In this document: positions 54,090-64,000 of the stretch, one piece after another | How positions within the stretch are numbered: the stretch's first letter is position 1 | Layout of the letters: each line of letters starts with the position of its first letter | Assembly (NCBI RefSeq): GCF_900177775.1 | Contig: NZ_FXWH01000003.1 | Location: forward strand, 245,971 to 309,970 | Direction: 5' to 3' | DNA from: Pseudidiomarina planktonica | GTDB lineage: Bacteria > Pseudomonadota > Gammaproteobacteria > Enterobacterales > Alteromonadaceae | DNA: 64,000 nucleotides | Notes under the pieces: generated by a model | What the model saw: the letters and a program-made list of their open reading frames with translations, nothing else | Database searches by the model: none | What the model was told of the DNA's origin: nothing | Program-made: the position numbers and the translations under genes

Positions 54090-55217
54090 ATGGCTGAAAC
54101 AGATCAGGAACGCACAGAAGACCCCACATCGCGAAGGCTTGAGAAAGCCCGCGAGAAAGGTCAGGTGCCCCGCTCGAAAGAGATGGGTACCGCTTTTGTG
54201 TTGGTCAGTGGCGCCATTGGACTGATTATTTTCGGTAGTGACTTAGGTTCGGCCATGGGCACTATCATGACGAATCAGTTTACCCTCGACCGCCAACAGA
54301 TTTTTGATACCACCAAAATGTTGCGCGTTTTTGAAGGTGTTTTTGATGAGTTGCTGTGGCCCATGGTGTGGCTGTTCTCATTGATTTTGGTGGCTACTTT
54401 CATCGGTAATATCTGGCTGGGGGGCATGAATTTCAGCTGGCAGGCAGCTGGGTTTAAGGCCTCTAAAATGAGCCCCATTAAAGGGCTTAAGCGCATGTTT
54501 GGTGTACAGGCGCTGGTAGAGCTGGCGAAAGGTATTTCGAAATTTGCGGTAGTGGCGATATCAGCCTGGTTGTTGTTGGTGTGGCAGTTCGACAACATCA
54601 TGCTAATTTCGCGTAGTCAGATGCCCATGATGATTCGCGATGCCCTTGAAATATTCTTGCTGATGTTTCTGCTCATGTGCTGCTCAATATTCCTGATTGT
54701 TGTTATTGATGCGCCATTCCAGCTTTGGAAACACACCAAAGACTTGCGTATGACCAAGCAGGAAGTAAAAGATGAGCATAAAGACACCGAAGGTAGCCCT
54801 GAAGTAAAAGGTCGTATCCGGCGCTTACAAATGGAAATGGCCATGCGGCGTATGATGACCGAAGTGCCGACTGCCGACGTGGTGGTTACCAACCCAACCC
54901 ACTTTGCGGTGGCATTGAAATACGATCAGTTTGGCTCGCGTGCGCCAACGGTAGTGGCTAAAGGTGCCGACGAAATAGCTGCTAAAATTCGTGAAATTGC
55001 GCTGGAGTACGATGTGCCGTTAGTGGCATCACCAACACTGGCGCGTTCTATTTATCACACCACAGACTTAGAGCAGGAAATTCCCCAAGGCTTGTTTATT
55101 GCCGTGGCGCAAATCCTGGCTTACGTTTATCAACTTAAAGAATATAACCGCGGGAAAGCGAAACGGCCACGTAAACCAGCCGACGATCTCCCAATTCCGG
55201 ATGATCTCAAACACTAG
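54090..55217 (+). CDS. flhB: Flagellar export switch protein FlhB
   Basis: A 375-residue protein. Four membrane segments in the first ~210 residues are followed by the cytoplasmic domain with the autocleavage site Asn268-Pro-Thr-His271 (VVTNPTHFAVALKY), which changes export specificity after hook completion. The N-terminal ERTEDPTSRRLEKAREKGQVPRSKE is standard. It is the last flagellar gene here; flhA, flhF, flhG and fliA, which often follow, do not. Confidence 0.97.
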   Translation: MAETDQERTEDPTSRRLEKAREKGQVPRSKEMGTAFVLVSGAIGLIIFGSDLGSAMGTIMTNQFTLDRQQIFDTTKMLRVFEGVFDELLWPMVWLFSLILVATFIGNIWLGGMNFSWQAAGFKASKMSPIKGLKRMFGVQALVELAKGISKFAVVAISAWLLLVWQFDNIMLISRSQMPMMIRDALEIFLLMFLLMCCSIFLIVVIDAPFQLWKHTKDLRMTKQEVKDEHKDTEGSPEVKGRIRRLQMEMAMRRMMTEVPTADVVVTNPTHFAVALKYDQFGSRAPTVVAKGADEIAAKIREIALEYDVPLVASPTLARSIYHTTDLEQEIPQGLFIAVAQILAYVYQLKEYNRGKAKRPRKPADDLPIPDDLKH

Positions 55218-55310
55218 CATTTGGCATTCAAATGGTCGCTATATTTGCTCCCATTTCAGCGGTGCTATATGATCCGCTGCATTTCCAGTTAACAAGGTAG
55301 TTTATCGTTC

Positions 55311-57323
<2,013 letters not shown>

Positions 57324-57337
57324 AACTTACCAATATA

Positions 57338-58096
57338 TTAGTTGGCGTTTGCTAAGCGGTTATTTGGATAGTTTTTACGAAGCGTGGCACGCGCTTGTTC
57401 ACGCAGGTCGTCTAAGCCCATTTGGTCATAGCTTTCAACCATAATGGCCAGTGCCGCTTCCACTTCCGGCGTATTCGAGAAGTACTCCAGTACATAACGG
57501 CCACGGTTGGCGGCAGCCAGATAGGCTTCACGCTTCATGTAATACTGCGCTACGGCCAGTTCATACTGAGCCAATCGGCTTTTCAGCCAAACCATACGCT
57601 GCTTGGCGTCTGCGGCATATTTACTCTCTGGAAACTCTCGTAGTAAGTTCGAGAAGTCTTCAAACGCTTGCTTGGCAAAGCTTGGATCCCGGTCGCTGCG
57701 GTCTACACCAACCAGTTCCTGAATGGCACTATACTCAGCGCGCTGATTAACCATACCGCGCATGTACATTACATAGTCGATATCGCGATGATTAGGATTT
57801 AAGCGCAAGAATCTGTCGATATTTGCCAGAGCCTTTTGAATATCATCCAGCTTGTAAGTCAGATAAATAAGATCCAGTTGAACTTGCTCGGCATAAGGGC
57901 CGAAAGGGTAGCGCGTTAGAAAGTCTTCTAACGTGACTCGGGCTGAGGTTAAACTACCGGTCGCCATTTGTTCCTGAGCCTGTTGATACATAGCTTCAGC
58001 TTCAGTTAAAGGTACCCGTGATTCATCCGGGCTACTTGAACAGCTTGCTACTGCTAGTGCTGCTGCGAAAGTCAGCGCGAGTCGATAATTCATCAT
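57338..58096 (-). CDS. bamD: Outer membrane protein assembly factor BamD
   Basis: A 252-residue lipoprotein. The signal peptide ends in the lipobox LAVASC, so Cys19 is lipidated. Tetratricopeptide-type helices fill the rest (YQQAQEQMATGSLTSARVTLEDFLTRYPFGPYAEQVQLDLIYLTYK and on). It is an essential part of the Bam complex that inserts beta-barrel proteins. It is divergent from rluD, the same arrangement as in E. coli, which supports the call. Confidence 0.96.
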   Translation of the reverse strand: MMNYRLALTFAAALAVASCSSSPDESRVPLTEAEAMYQQAQEQMATGSLTSARVTLEDFLTRYPFGPYAEQVQLDLIYLTYKLDDIQKALANIDRFLRLNPNHRDIDYVMYMRGMVNQRAEYSAIQELVGVDRSDRDPSFAKQAFEDFSNLLREFPESKYAADAKQRMVWLKSRLAQYELAVAQYYMKREAYLAAANRGRYVLEYFSNTPEVEAALAIMVESYDQMGLDDLREQARATLRKNYPNNRLANAN

Positions 58097-58211
58097 TTCT
58101 GCATTTATCCCTTATATTTAGGTCTTTGGTGCCGGGCACCAAAACAGGTACACTATGTAGTTAACGCATTCTAACGCAGCCTAACCTGCTTTCACAGTCG
58201 AACCTTACTTT

Positions 58212-59183
58212 ATGAATGAAGCAATATCTATTACTGCCACAGTGCCAGCCGAGTTGAACGGTCAGCGATTGGACAAAGCCTTGGCTGAGTTGTTCCCCGA
58301 TTTTTCCCGGACCCGTTTAAAAGAATGGATAACCGGCGCTTGTGTGAGTATTGACGGCGAGGTGGTTGAACGCCCCCGTGAGAAAGTTTTAACCGGCATG
58401 GAGATTGCGGTTGAGGCTACCCTGGAAGCCGAAGAAAGGCACAAGGGTGAAGCTATTGAACTGGATATTTTGTATGAAGACGATGATATTTTAGTGATTA
58501 ATAAGCCGGCCGGCTTAGTAGTTCACCCGGGTGCGGGTAAGCCTGATGGAACTTTGCTTAATGCATTGTTGCACCATTTCCCGGCCATAGATCAAGTACC
58601 ACGGGCAGGCATTATTCATCGCCTTGATAAAGACACCACCGGCTTAATGGTGGTAGCAAAAACGGTTCCAGCGCAAACGCATCTGGTGGCCGCCATGCAG
58701 GAACGTGAAATTACCCGCGAATACGAAGCTGTTTGTAATGGCTTGATGACCGCCGGTGGTATGGTCGATGAACCTATTTCACGACACCCGACCAAGCGTA
58801 CTCATATGGCGGTTGTTGCCGGTGGTAAGCCGGCAGTAACTCACTACCGTGTGGTGGAGCGGTTCCGCGCTCATACCTACTTGCGGTTACGTCTGGAAAC
58901 CGGCCGTACGCACCAAATTCGCGTTCACATGGCGCATGTAAGGCATCCACTGATTGGTGATTCAACTTATGGTGGGCGTCCGCGTCCACCAAAGCAAGCC
59001 AGCGCTGAAATGCTTGCCGGTTTGCGCGGTTTCACCCGCCAGGCCTTGCATGCCACGCGATTATCTTTGCATCACCCAATTAGCGGTGAGTACATGACCT
59101 GGGAAGCACCAACCCCACCTGACATGGTTGAACTGTTAGCCATTCTCAGAGCCGATCGTCAACAACATTTGCGCGATGATTAA
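58212..59183 (+). CDS. rluD: 23S rRNA pseudouridine synthase RluD
   Basis: A 323-residue enzyme that makes pseudouridines in helix 69 of 23S rRNA. An N-terminal S4 domain (about 15-75) precedes the catalytic domain with the essential Asp139 in HRLDKDTTGL and the later LETGRTHQIRVHMAH. Divergent from bamD as in E. coli; its stop overlaps the pgeF start by 8 bases. Confidence 0.95.
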   Translation: MNEAISITATVPAELNGQRLDKALAELFPDFSRTRLKEWITGACVSIDGEVVERPREKVLTGMEIAVEATLEAEERHKGEAIELDILYEDDDILVINKPAGLVVHPGAGKPDGTLLNALLHHFPAIDQVPRAGIIHRLDKDTTGLMVVAKTVPAQTHLVAAMQEREITREYEAVCNGLMTAGGMVDEPISRHPTKRTHMAVVAGGKPAVTHYRVVERFRAHTYLRLRLETGRTHQIRVHMAHVRHPLIGDSTYGGRPRPPKQASAEMLAGLRGFTRQALHATRLSLHHPISGEYMTWEAPTPPDMVELLAILRADRQQHLRDD

Positions 59184-59946
59184 GGTTACCGGCGTATTTC
59201 CTGACACCATTCAGGCGGTGGTTACCACTGCTGACGGAGTTGGGAATTTAGCTGCCCATGTTGGTGATGATCCAGCTCAAGTAGTGTTGCGCCGACGTCA
59301 ACTTCAGCGTCAGCTTAATCTGGCTAAATCCCCACAGTGGCTGCAGCAGGTTCACGGCACTGACGTAATAGAGCACCGTCATGGCGATAAAGCGCAGCGG
59401 CTCACTCGCCAGCAGCGAGTAGCTGATGCCTGCTGGACGTCTGGCTTAGGTACTAGTTGTGCAGTATTAACTGCTGATTGCTTGCCGGTGTTATTTGCCT
59501 CGCAAAACGGTAGTCATGTAGCGGCCGCTCATGCGGGCTGGCGCGGACTGCTTGCAGGCGTGTTACAAAATACCGTTACGGCAGTACCGGTTCCGGCTAG
59601 CGAATTAATTGCCTGGATAGGTCCGGCTATTAGCCAACCCCATTTTCAGGTCGGGGATGAGGTTCGCCAGGCTTTTGTTAATGCTAATCCGGCATTTGCG
59701 GACTTCTTTTTAGCCGATAACTTATTAGCTGATAACTCTCCAGTTGCTAGCAAACTGGCTCACGAAAGCCCGCAGCGTTGGCTTTGTGACCTGGCCGCAA
59801 TAGCCGAGGCCGTGTTGGTTTCAGCTGGTGTCGGTAAAGTGGTTCAAAGTGGCTGGTGTAGCTTTGCCGATTCACAACGCTGGTACTCCTACCGGCGCCA
59901 ACCCGCCTGCGGGCGAATGGCTTCGCTGATTTGGCGTCACCACTAG
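59176..59946 (+). CDS. pgeF: Multicopper-oxidase-like purine nucleoside enzyme YfiH (PgeF)
   Basis: A 256-residue protein of the YfiH/laccase-domain family. The metal-site motifs are LQQVHGTDV, TADCLPVLFA with Cys, and HVAAAHAGWRGLLAGVL with two His. The family was first called polyphenol oxidase; members act on purine nucleosides or help keep peptidoglycan composition correct. It overlaps rluD and precedes clpB, as in many gammaproteobacteria. Confidence 0.93.
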   Translation: MIKVTGVFPDTIQAVVTTADGVGNLAAHVGDDPAQVVLRRRQLQRQLNLAKSPQWLQQVHGTDVIEHRHGDKAQRLTRQQRVADACWTSGLGTSCAVLTADCLPVLFASQNGSHVAAAHAGWRGLLAGVLQNTVTAVPVPASELIAWIGPAISQPHFQVGDEVRQAFVNANPAFADFFLADNLLADNSPVASKLAHESPQRWLCDLAAIAEAVLVSAGVGKVVQSGWCSFADSQRWYSYRRQPACGRMASLIWRHH

Positions 59947-59972
59947 CTGTGGTTTATTTTTGACCGTGCAGA

Positions 59973-60001
59973 CTTGAAGTTCCTTCCTAAAGTACCCACA
60001 T
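59973..60001 (+). promoter_or_regulatory. Sigma-32-like heat-shock promoter of clpB
   Basis: CTTGAAG (59973-59979) and CCCACAT (59995-60001) with a 15-base spacer match the RpoH consensus CTTGAAA/CCCCATNT closely. They stand 40 bases before the clpB ATG. Confidence 0.8.
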
Positions 60002-60041
60002 TAACTGTCAGGACATAACGGTTTATTTAGTGAGGTATGCA

Positions 60042-62618
60042 ATGCGACTAGACCGGTTTACCAGCAAATTCCAATTAGCTATTTCTGATGCCCAATCACT
60101 GGCGCTTGGCCGTGACCATCAGTTTATTGAACCTATTCATTTAATGCAGGCTCTGCTTGATCAGGACGGCGGTTCGCTGCGGCCATTAATGACCTTAATA
60201 GGTGCCGATTTAGCGACCTTGCGCGCGCAATTATCCAAAGCATTAGAAAATCTTCCCCAGGTAGAAGGTACCGGCGGCGATGTGCAGCTTTCGCAAAGCA
60301 CCGTCACGCTGCTGAACCTGTGCGACAAATATGCACAAAAGCGCAAAGACAAATTTATTTCGTCAGAATTGTTTGTACTGGCGGCAACTGAGGACAAAAG
60401 CAAACTCGGCGACATCCTGAAACAATCAGGTGTAACGCGCGAACGTGTGGAAAAGGCTATCGAAGATATTCGTGCCGGTCAGAGTGTGAATGACCAGAAC
60501 GCTGAAGATCAGCGCCAGGCACTTGATAAGTATACGGTAGATTTAACCGAGCGTGCTGAACAGGGCAAGCTTGATCCAGTGATTGGCCGCGACGAAGAAA
60601 TTCGTCGGACTATTCAGGTATTGCAGCGCCGTACCAAGAACAACCCAGTATTAATCGGTGAGCCGGGAGTGGGTAAAACAGCCATTGTCGAAGGGCTGGC
60701 CCAACGCATAGTGAACGGCGAAGTGCCAGAAGGCTTGAAGCGGAAGCGTGTGCTGTCGCTCGATCTTGGTTCGTTACTTGCCGGCGCTAAGTATCGTGGT
60801 GAATTCGAAGAGCGTCTGAAAGCGGTGTTAAATGAGCTAGCCAAAGAAGAAGGCCAGGTCATTCTATTTATTGACGAACTGCACACTGTGGTTGGTGCCG
60901 GTAAAGCCGATGGTGCTATGGATGCGGGTAATATGCTCAAGCCAGCGCTGGCTCGGGGCGAGTTGCACTGCGTGGGTGCAACAACCTTAGACGAATACCG
61001 CCAATATATAGAGAAAGACGCTGCGTTAGAGCGACGCTTCCAGAAAGTACTGGTGGAAGAGCCGAATGTGGAAGACACCATTGCCATTCTGCGCGGGTTG
61101 AAAGAACGCTATGAGCTGCATCACTCGGTAGAAATTACGGACCCTGCCATTGTTGCCGCAGCGTCGTTGTCGCATCGTTACATTGCTGACCGCCAGTTGC
61201 CCGATAAAGCCATTGATTTAATTGATGAAGCAGCTTCCAGTATTCGTATGCAAATCGACTCCAAACCGGAGGACCTTGATCGTCTGGAACGCCGTATTAT
61301 TCAATTGAAACTAGAGCAACAGGCGCTGCAAAAAGAAAAGGACGATGCCAGTAAGAAACGGCTGGACTTAATTGATGAAGAACTTGCTGATTTGGATGGT
61401 AAGTATCAGGAGCTGGATGAAATCTGGAGTTCCGAAAAAGCCGCCGTGCAGGGTACGCAGCATATTAAGGCGCAGTTGGAACAGGCGCGAACGGATCTTG
61501 AAATTGCGCGTCGAGCCGGCGATTTAAATCGCATGTCGGAGCTGCAATATGGCCGTATTCCTGAGTTCGAACGCAAGTTGGACTTAGCCTTGCAAGCTGA
61601 AATGCAGGGTATGACGTTGTTGAAGAATAACGTTACTGAAGAAGAGATTGCCGAAGTTCTGTCGCGTTGGACAGGTATTCCGGTGTCAAAAATGCTTGAG
61701 GGTGAGCGCGACAAACTCCTGAAAATGGAAGAGAACCTGCATCATCGAGTGGTAGGTCAGGCCGAAGCAGTGACTTCGGTTGCCAACGCCATTCGGCGTT
61801 CGCGTGCTGGTTTAAGCGACCCGAACCGGCCTATTGGTTCTTTCTTATTCCTTGGCCCAACCGGTGTTGGTAAAACTGAACTTTGTAAGGCTCTGGCTAG
61901 TTTCTTATTTGATACCGACGAAGCCATGGTTCGTATTGATATGTCCGAGTTTATGGAGAAGCATTCAGTTTCGCGGCTCGTTGGTGCGCCTCCGGGTTAC
62001 GTGGGCTATGAAGAGGGTGGTTATTTAACGGAAGCGGTACGACGCAAGCCTTATTCAGTGTTGTTGCTGGATGAAATTGAAAAAGCGCACCCGGATGTTT
62101 TCAACATTCTGCTGCAAGTGCTGGATGATGGCCGCTTAACCGATGGTCAGGGGCGCACTGTCGACTTTAAGAACACCGTGATCATTATGACCTCGAATCT
62201 GGGCTCTGATGTGATTCAGGAACATGCAGCCGAGCACAGCTATGCTGAAATGAAGTCTATGGTTATGGGGATACTCTCGAATCATTTCCGTCCTGAGTTT
62301 TTAAACCGGGTTGATGAAACTGTAGTGTTCCATCCGCTTGGCCGTGAGCAAATTAAAAACATTGCGGGAATTCAGCTACAGTTATTGCGTCAGCGACTGG
62401 CTGAGAAGGACTATGGATTTGAACTGTCTGATGGCGCGCTGGAGCATTTAGCTGCGGTTGGCTTTGATCCTGTGTATGGGGCACGTCCGTTAAAACGCGC
62501 CATTCAGCAGGAGCTTGAAAACCCATTGGCGCATCAGATTTTGGCTGGCAAGTTGGTAGCAGGTCATACTATTGTTATTGATGTAGCTGATGAAGAGTTA
62601 ACCATCACACAAAAATAG
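60042..62618 (+). CDS. clpB: ATP-dependent disaggregase ClpB
   Basis: An 858-residue Hsp100 protein (E. coli 857). The N-domain (1-~145) is followed by AAA+ 1 with Walker A GEPGVGKT (206-213), the coiled-coil M-domain (about 400-525) and AAA+ 2 with GPTGVGKT near 605. It pulls proteins out of aggregates with DnaK. The start at 60042 has GAGGT upstream and gives the family length; the frame also opens with a GTG four codons earlier. A sigma-32-type promoter precedes it. Confidence 0.98.
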   Translation: MRLDRFTSKFQLAISDAQSLALGRDHQFIEPIHLMQALLDQDGGSLRPLMTLIGADLATLRAQLSKALENLPQVEGTGGDVQLSQSTVTLLNLCDKYAQKRKDKFISSELFVLAATEDKSKLGDILKQSGVTRERVEKAIEDIRAGQSVNDQNAEDQRQALDKYTVDLTERAEQGKLDPVIGRDEEIRRTIQVLQRRTKNNPVLIGEPGVGKTAIVEGLAQRIVNGEVPEGLKRKRVLSLDLGSLLAGAKYRGEFEERLKAVLNELAKEEGQVILFIDELHTVVGAGKADGAMDAGNMLKPALARGELHCVGATTLDEYRQYIEKDAALERRFQKVLVEEPNVEDTIAILRGLKERYELHHSVEITDPAIVAAASLSHRYIADRQLPDKAIDLIDEAASSIRMQIDSKPEDLDRLERRIIQLKLEQQALQKEKDDASKKRLDLIDEELADLDGKYQELDEIWSSEKAAVQGTQHIKAQLEQARTDLEIARRAGDLNRMSELQYGRIPEFERKLDLALQAEMQGMTLLKNNVTEEEIAEVLSRWTGIPVSKMLEGERDKLLKMEENLHHRVVGQAEAVTSVANAIRRSRAGLSDPNRPIGSFLFLGPTGVGKTELCKALASFLFDTDEAMVRIDMSEFMEKHSVSRLVGAPPGYVGYEEGGYLTEAVRRKPYSVLLLDEIEKAHPDVFNILLQVLDDGRLTDGQGRTVDFKNTVIIMTSNLGSDVIQEHAAEHSYAEMKSMVMGILSNHFRPEFLNRVDETVVFHPLGREQIKNIAGIQLQLLRQRLAEKDYGFELSDGALEHLAAVGFDPVYGARPLKRAIQQELENPLAHQILAGKLVAGHTIVIDVADEELTITQK

Positions 62619-62705
62619 CAATTTTATGGTGAGACGAGCCTGTGATACCCTTGCGGGACTATAGGCATCGTCTGCCATTGAACCTTACACAACAGGAAGC
62701 ATGAA

Positions 62706-63581
62706 ATGACTCAGCAAAACCAAAAAGAAGCAGCGAGTAAAAAGAAAGGGATTTACCTACTCCCAAACCTACTGACAACAGCAGGACTCTTTTCTGGCTT
62801 TTTCGCTATTGTTGAGTCTATGCAGGGTAATTTTGAAATAGCTGCAATAGCAATATTCGTAGCTATGGTGTTTGACGGTCTTGATGGCCGGGTTGCCCGA
62901 ATGACGAATACCGAAAGTGATTTCGGTGCTGAGTACGACAGCATGGCCGATATCGTTTCTTTTGGTATGGCACCAGCTTTGGTTGCCTATAACTGGGCCC
63001 TATCCGATCTGGGTAAACTGGGTTGGCTGGCTGCATTTATATTTGTGGCTGGTGGTGCTTTACGTTTGGCACGCTTTAACACCAATCTGGCAACTTCGGA
63101 CAAACGCTTCTTCCAGGGTTTGGCTATTCCAAGTGCAGCTGCTGTTGTTAGTGGCCTGGTTTGGGTTGGTAGTAAGTATGATATTACGCCAACGGTTGCC
63201 GAAGGTCCGAATATTGTGAACTACGTAGTGGCGCTAATTACTATCTGTTCAGGCTTGCTAATGGTCAGTAATTTCCGTTATCACTCGTTTAAAGATGTAG
63301 ATTGGCGCGGCAAGGTATCCTTCCTGGTTATTTTGTTAGTGGTACTGGTATTCGTTGTGGTTGCGACTGAACCTTCGTTAGTTCTGTTTGCTATCTTCTT
63401 CTTATACGCATTATCAGGCCCGGTATTTACCATCCGCAGTGTTGGTAAGCTGAAATTAGAGCATGTGGTTGGTGATACCGACGACGATGCTGACTTCGAC
63501 GGTACTGATAATTCAGCAACTGACTCTGCGAAACAGAAAGAGTCGGAAGCAGCGAAAAAGAGTAAAGAAGACGAAAAATAG
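62706..63581 (+). CDS. pssA: CDP-diacylglycerol-serine O-phosphatidyltransferase
   Basis: A 291-residue integral membrane enzyme of the CDP-alcohol phosphatidyltransferase family, of the type found in Bacillus and many marine bacteria rather than the E. coli peripheral PssA. The catalytic motif D-G-x2-A-R-x8-G-x3-D-x3-D is at Asp60-Asp82. About seven hydrophobic segments follow, and the last 40 residues are a highly charged tail rich in Asp, Ser, Lys and Glu. It makes phosphatidylserine for phosphatidylethanolamine. AGGAAG precedes the ATG. Confidence 0.94.
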   Translation: MTQQNQKEAASKKKGIYLLPNLLTTAGLFSGFFAIVESMQGNFEIAAIAIFVAMVFDGLDGRVARMTNTESDFGAEYDSMADIVSFGMAPALVAYNWALSDLGKLGWLAAFIFVAGGALRLARFNTNLATSDKRFFQGLAIPSAAAVVSGLVWVGSKYDITPTVAEGPNIVNYVVALITICSGLLMVSNFRYHSFKDVDWRGKVSFLVILLVVLVFVVVATEPSLVLFAIFFLYALSGPVFTIRSVGKLKLEHVVGDTDDDADFDGTDNSATDSAKQKESEAAKKSKEDEK

Positions 63582-63631
63582 AGCGATTCGCTCAATTTAT
63601 ATCCAAACAAATTCTAACGGCTAAAAAGATC

Positions 63632-63659
63632 TTGCGTTGGCCGTTACGATCCTTATAAT
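63632..63659 (+). promoter_or_regulatory. rRNA operon promoter P1
   Basis: TTGCGT (63632-63637) and a perfect TATAAT (63654-63659) with a 16-base spacer and a GC-rich discriminator (TCGCCGCCGC), as in stringently controlled rRNA promoters. Confidence 0.75.
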
Positions 63660-63766
63660 TCGCCGCCGCTGTCACGGAGAAACACAACTTAGGTTGATGC
63701 CTCAAGGCAGCAAGGCGACTGGTCTGGAAACGCTTCGGCGGTTTCAAAAAAAGATCCAAAATGATC

Positions 63767-63794
63767 TTGACGCAGACGCCGGGAAGCGTAAAAT
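63767..63794 (+). promoter_or_regulatory. rRNA operon promoter P2
   Basis: TTGACG (63767-63772) and TAAAAT (63789-63794) with a 16-base spacer, about 110-135 bases after P1, giving a tandem arrangement. An A-rich run (63745-63761) just upstream may act as an UP element. Confidence 0.75.
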
Positions 63795-63823
63795 ACGCAT
63801 CCCGCTTCCGAGAAAGAAGCGAA

Positions 63824-63835
63824 CGCTCTTTAACA
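63824..63835 (+). promoter_or_regulatory. boxA antitermination signal of the rRNA leader
   Basis: CGCTCTTTAACA differs from the E. coli rrn boxA TGCTCTTTAACA by one base. It lies in the leader 153 bases before the 16S start, where the Nus complex loads. Confidence 0.85.
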
Positions 63836-63987
63836 ATTTATCAAGCCAAGCAAACTGTGTGGGCACTTACCGGATTCAGGCAAGTAATACTTGAAAGGTA
63901 TCTTCGGATACACCTGACTGATTGGAAAAGTGCTTAACAAATTAAGATTTATTAAGTCATTGATTCAATGAGTCGATTAAACACTTT

Positions 63988-64000
63988 AAACTGAAGAGTT
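63988..64000 (+). rRNA. rrs: 16S rRNA gene, first 13 bases (runs off the window)
   Basis: AAACTGAAGAGTT matches the conserved 5' end of gammaproteobacterial 16S rRNA (E. coli AAATTGAAGAGTT), in the right place after promoters and boxA. The rest lies outside. Confidence 0.9.

Noticed and set aside
63637..63894. Rightward open frame of 85 codons before the 16S gene
   Set aside because: It covers two rRNA promoters and boxA and has no RBS or recognisable protein.

Overview
The window looks like a chromosome segment of a marine gammaproteobacterium of the Alteromonadales, most probably the Idiomarinaceae. The grounds are a polar-type flagellar block (flrABC, fliE to fliR, flhB), speA/speB, pfkA next to an Ldh2-type dehydrogenase, a glyoxylate operon, and a photoactive yellow protein (PYP) with its chromophore genes, a combination known from Idiomarina. 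The genus call is inference from gene content; no 16S sequence beyond its first bases is in the window. Most of the window has a uniform moderate base composition. The exception is an AT-rich block at about 19.8-27.7 kb, which is a mobile island.

Layout. 1-7.1 kb: the end of a secreted-type amidohydrolase, a LysR regulator, and a leftward MacB-like efflux operon (adaptor, ATPase, two FtsX-type permeases). 7.3-12 kb: glyoxylate shunt, with aceK facing aceB-aceA. 12.2-14 kb: an exported M24 peptidase and a CBS-domain protein. 14-18.6 kb (leftward): two glutathione transferases, pyp, an AMP-forming ligase (pCL) and a tyrosine ammonia-lyase, i.e. the blue-light sensor with the enzymes that make and activate its p-coumaric acid chromophore. 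18.7-19.7 kb: a stand-alone LigD-type 3'-phosphoesterase and a zinc-ribbon membrane protein.

19806-27702: an integrative element of about 7.9 kb in the 3' end of tRNA-Phe(GAA), bounded by a 19-bp direct repeat. It carries a P4-type tyrosine integrase, an AlpA-type regulator, a small HUH-endonuclease-like Rep protein, a serine resolvase, a DUF2971 protein, an AIPR (abortive infection) protein with a possible nuclease motif, and several unrecognised small genes, three of them leftward and two encoding membrane proteins. It rebuilds the tRNA 3' end and also supplies a terminator with the same stem as the displaced one. Pairs of TACCCC motifs with a 12-bp period near both ends are probable integrase arm sites.

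27.8-37.8 kb: speA-speB, pfkA, an Ldh2-family dehydrogenase, pdxH with a DUF3369 response regulator and a YtcJ-like amidohydrolase, a LuxR-type response regulator and a DUF1285 protein. 37.8-55.2 kb: the flagellar block. FlrA is the top regulator; the flrBC and fliE operons are each preceded by a textbook sigma-54 -24/-12 element, and the basal body, C-ring and export genes follow, largely by overlapping starts and stops. The run ends at flhB and is followed by nadE, not flhA. 55.3-63.6 kb: nadE, glnB, bamD (opposite strand), rluD, pgeF, clpB behind a sigma-32-like promoter, and pssA. 63.6-64 kb: tandem promoters, boxA and the first 13 bases of a 16S rRNA gene.
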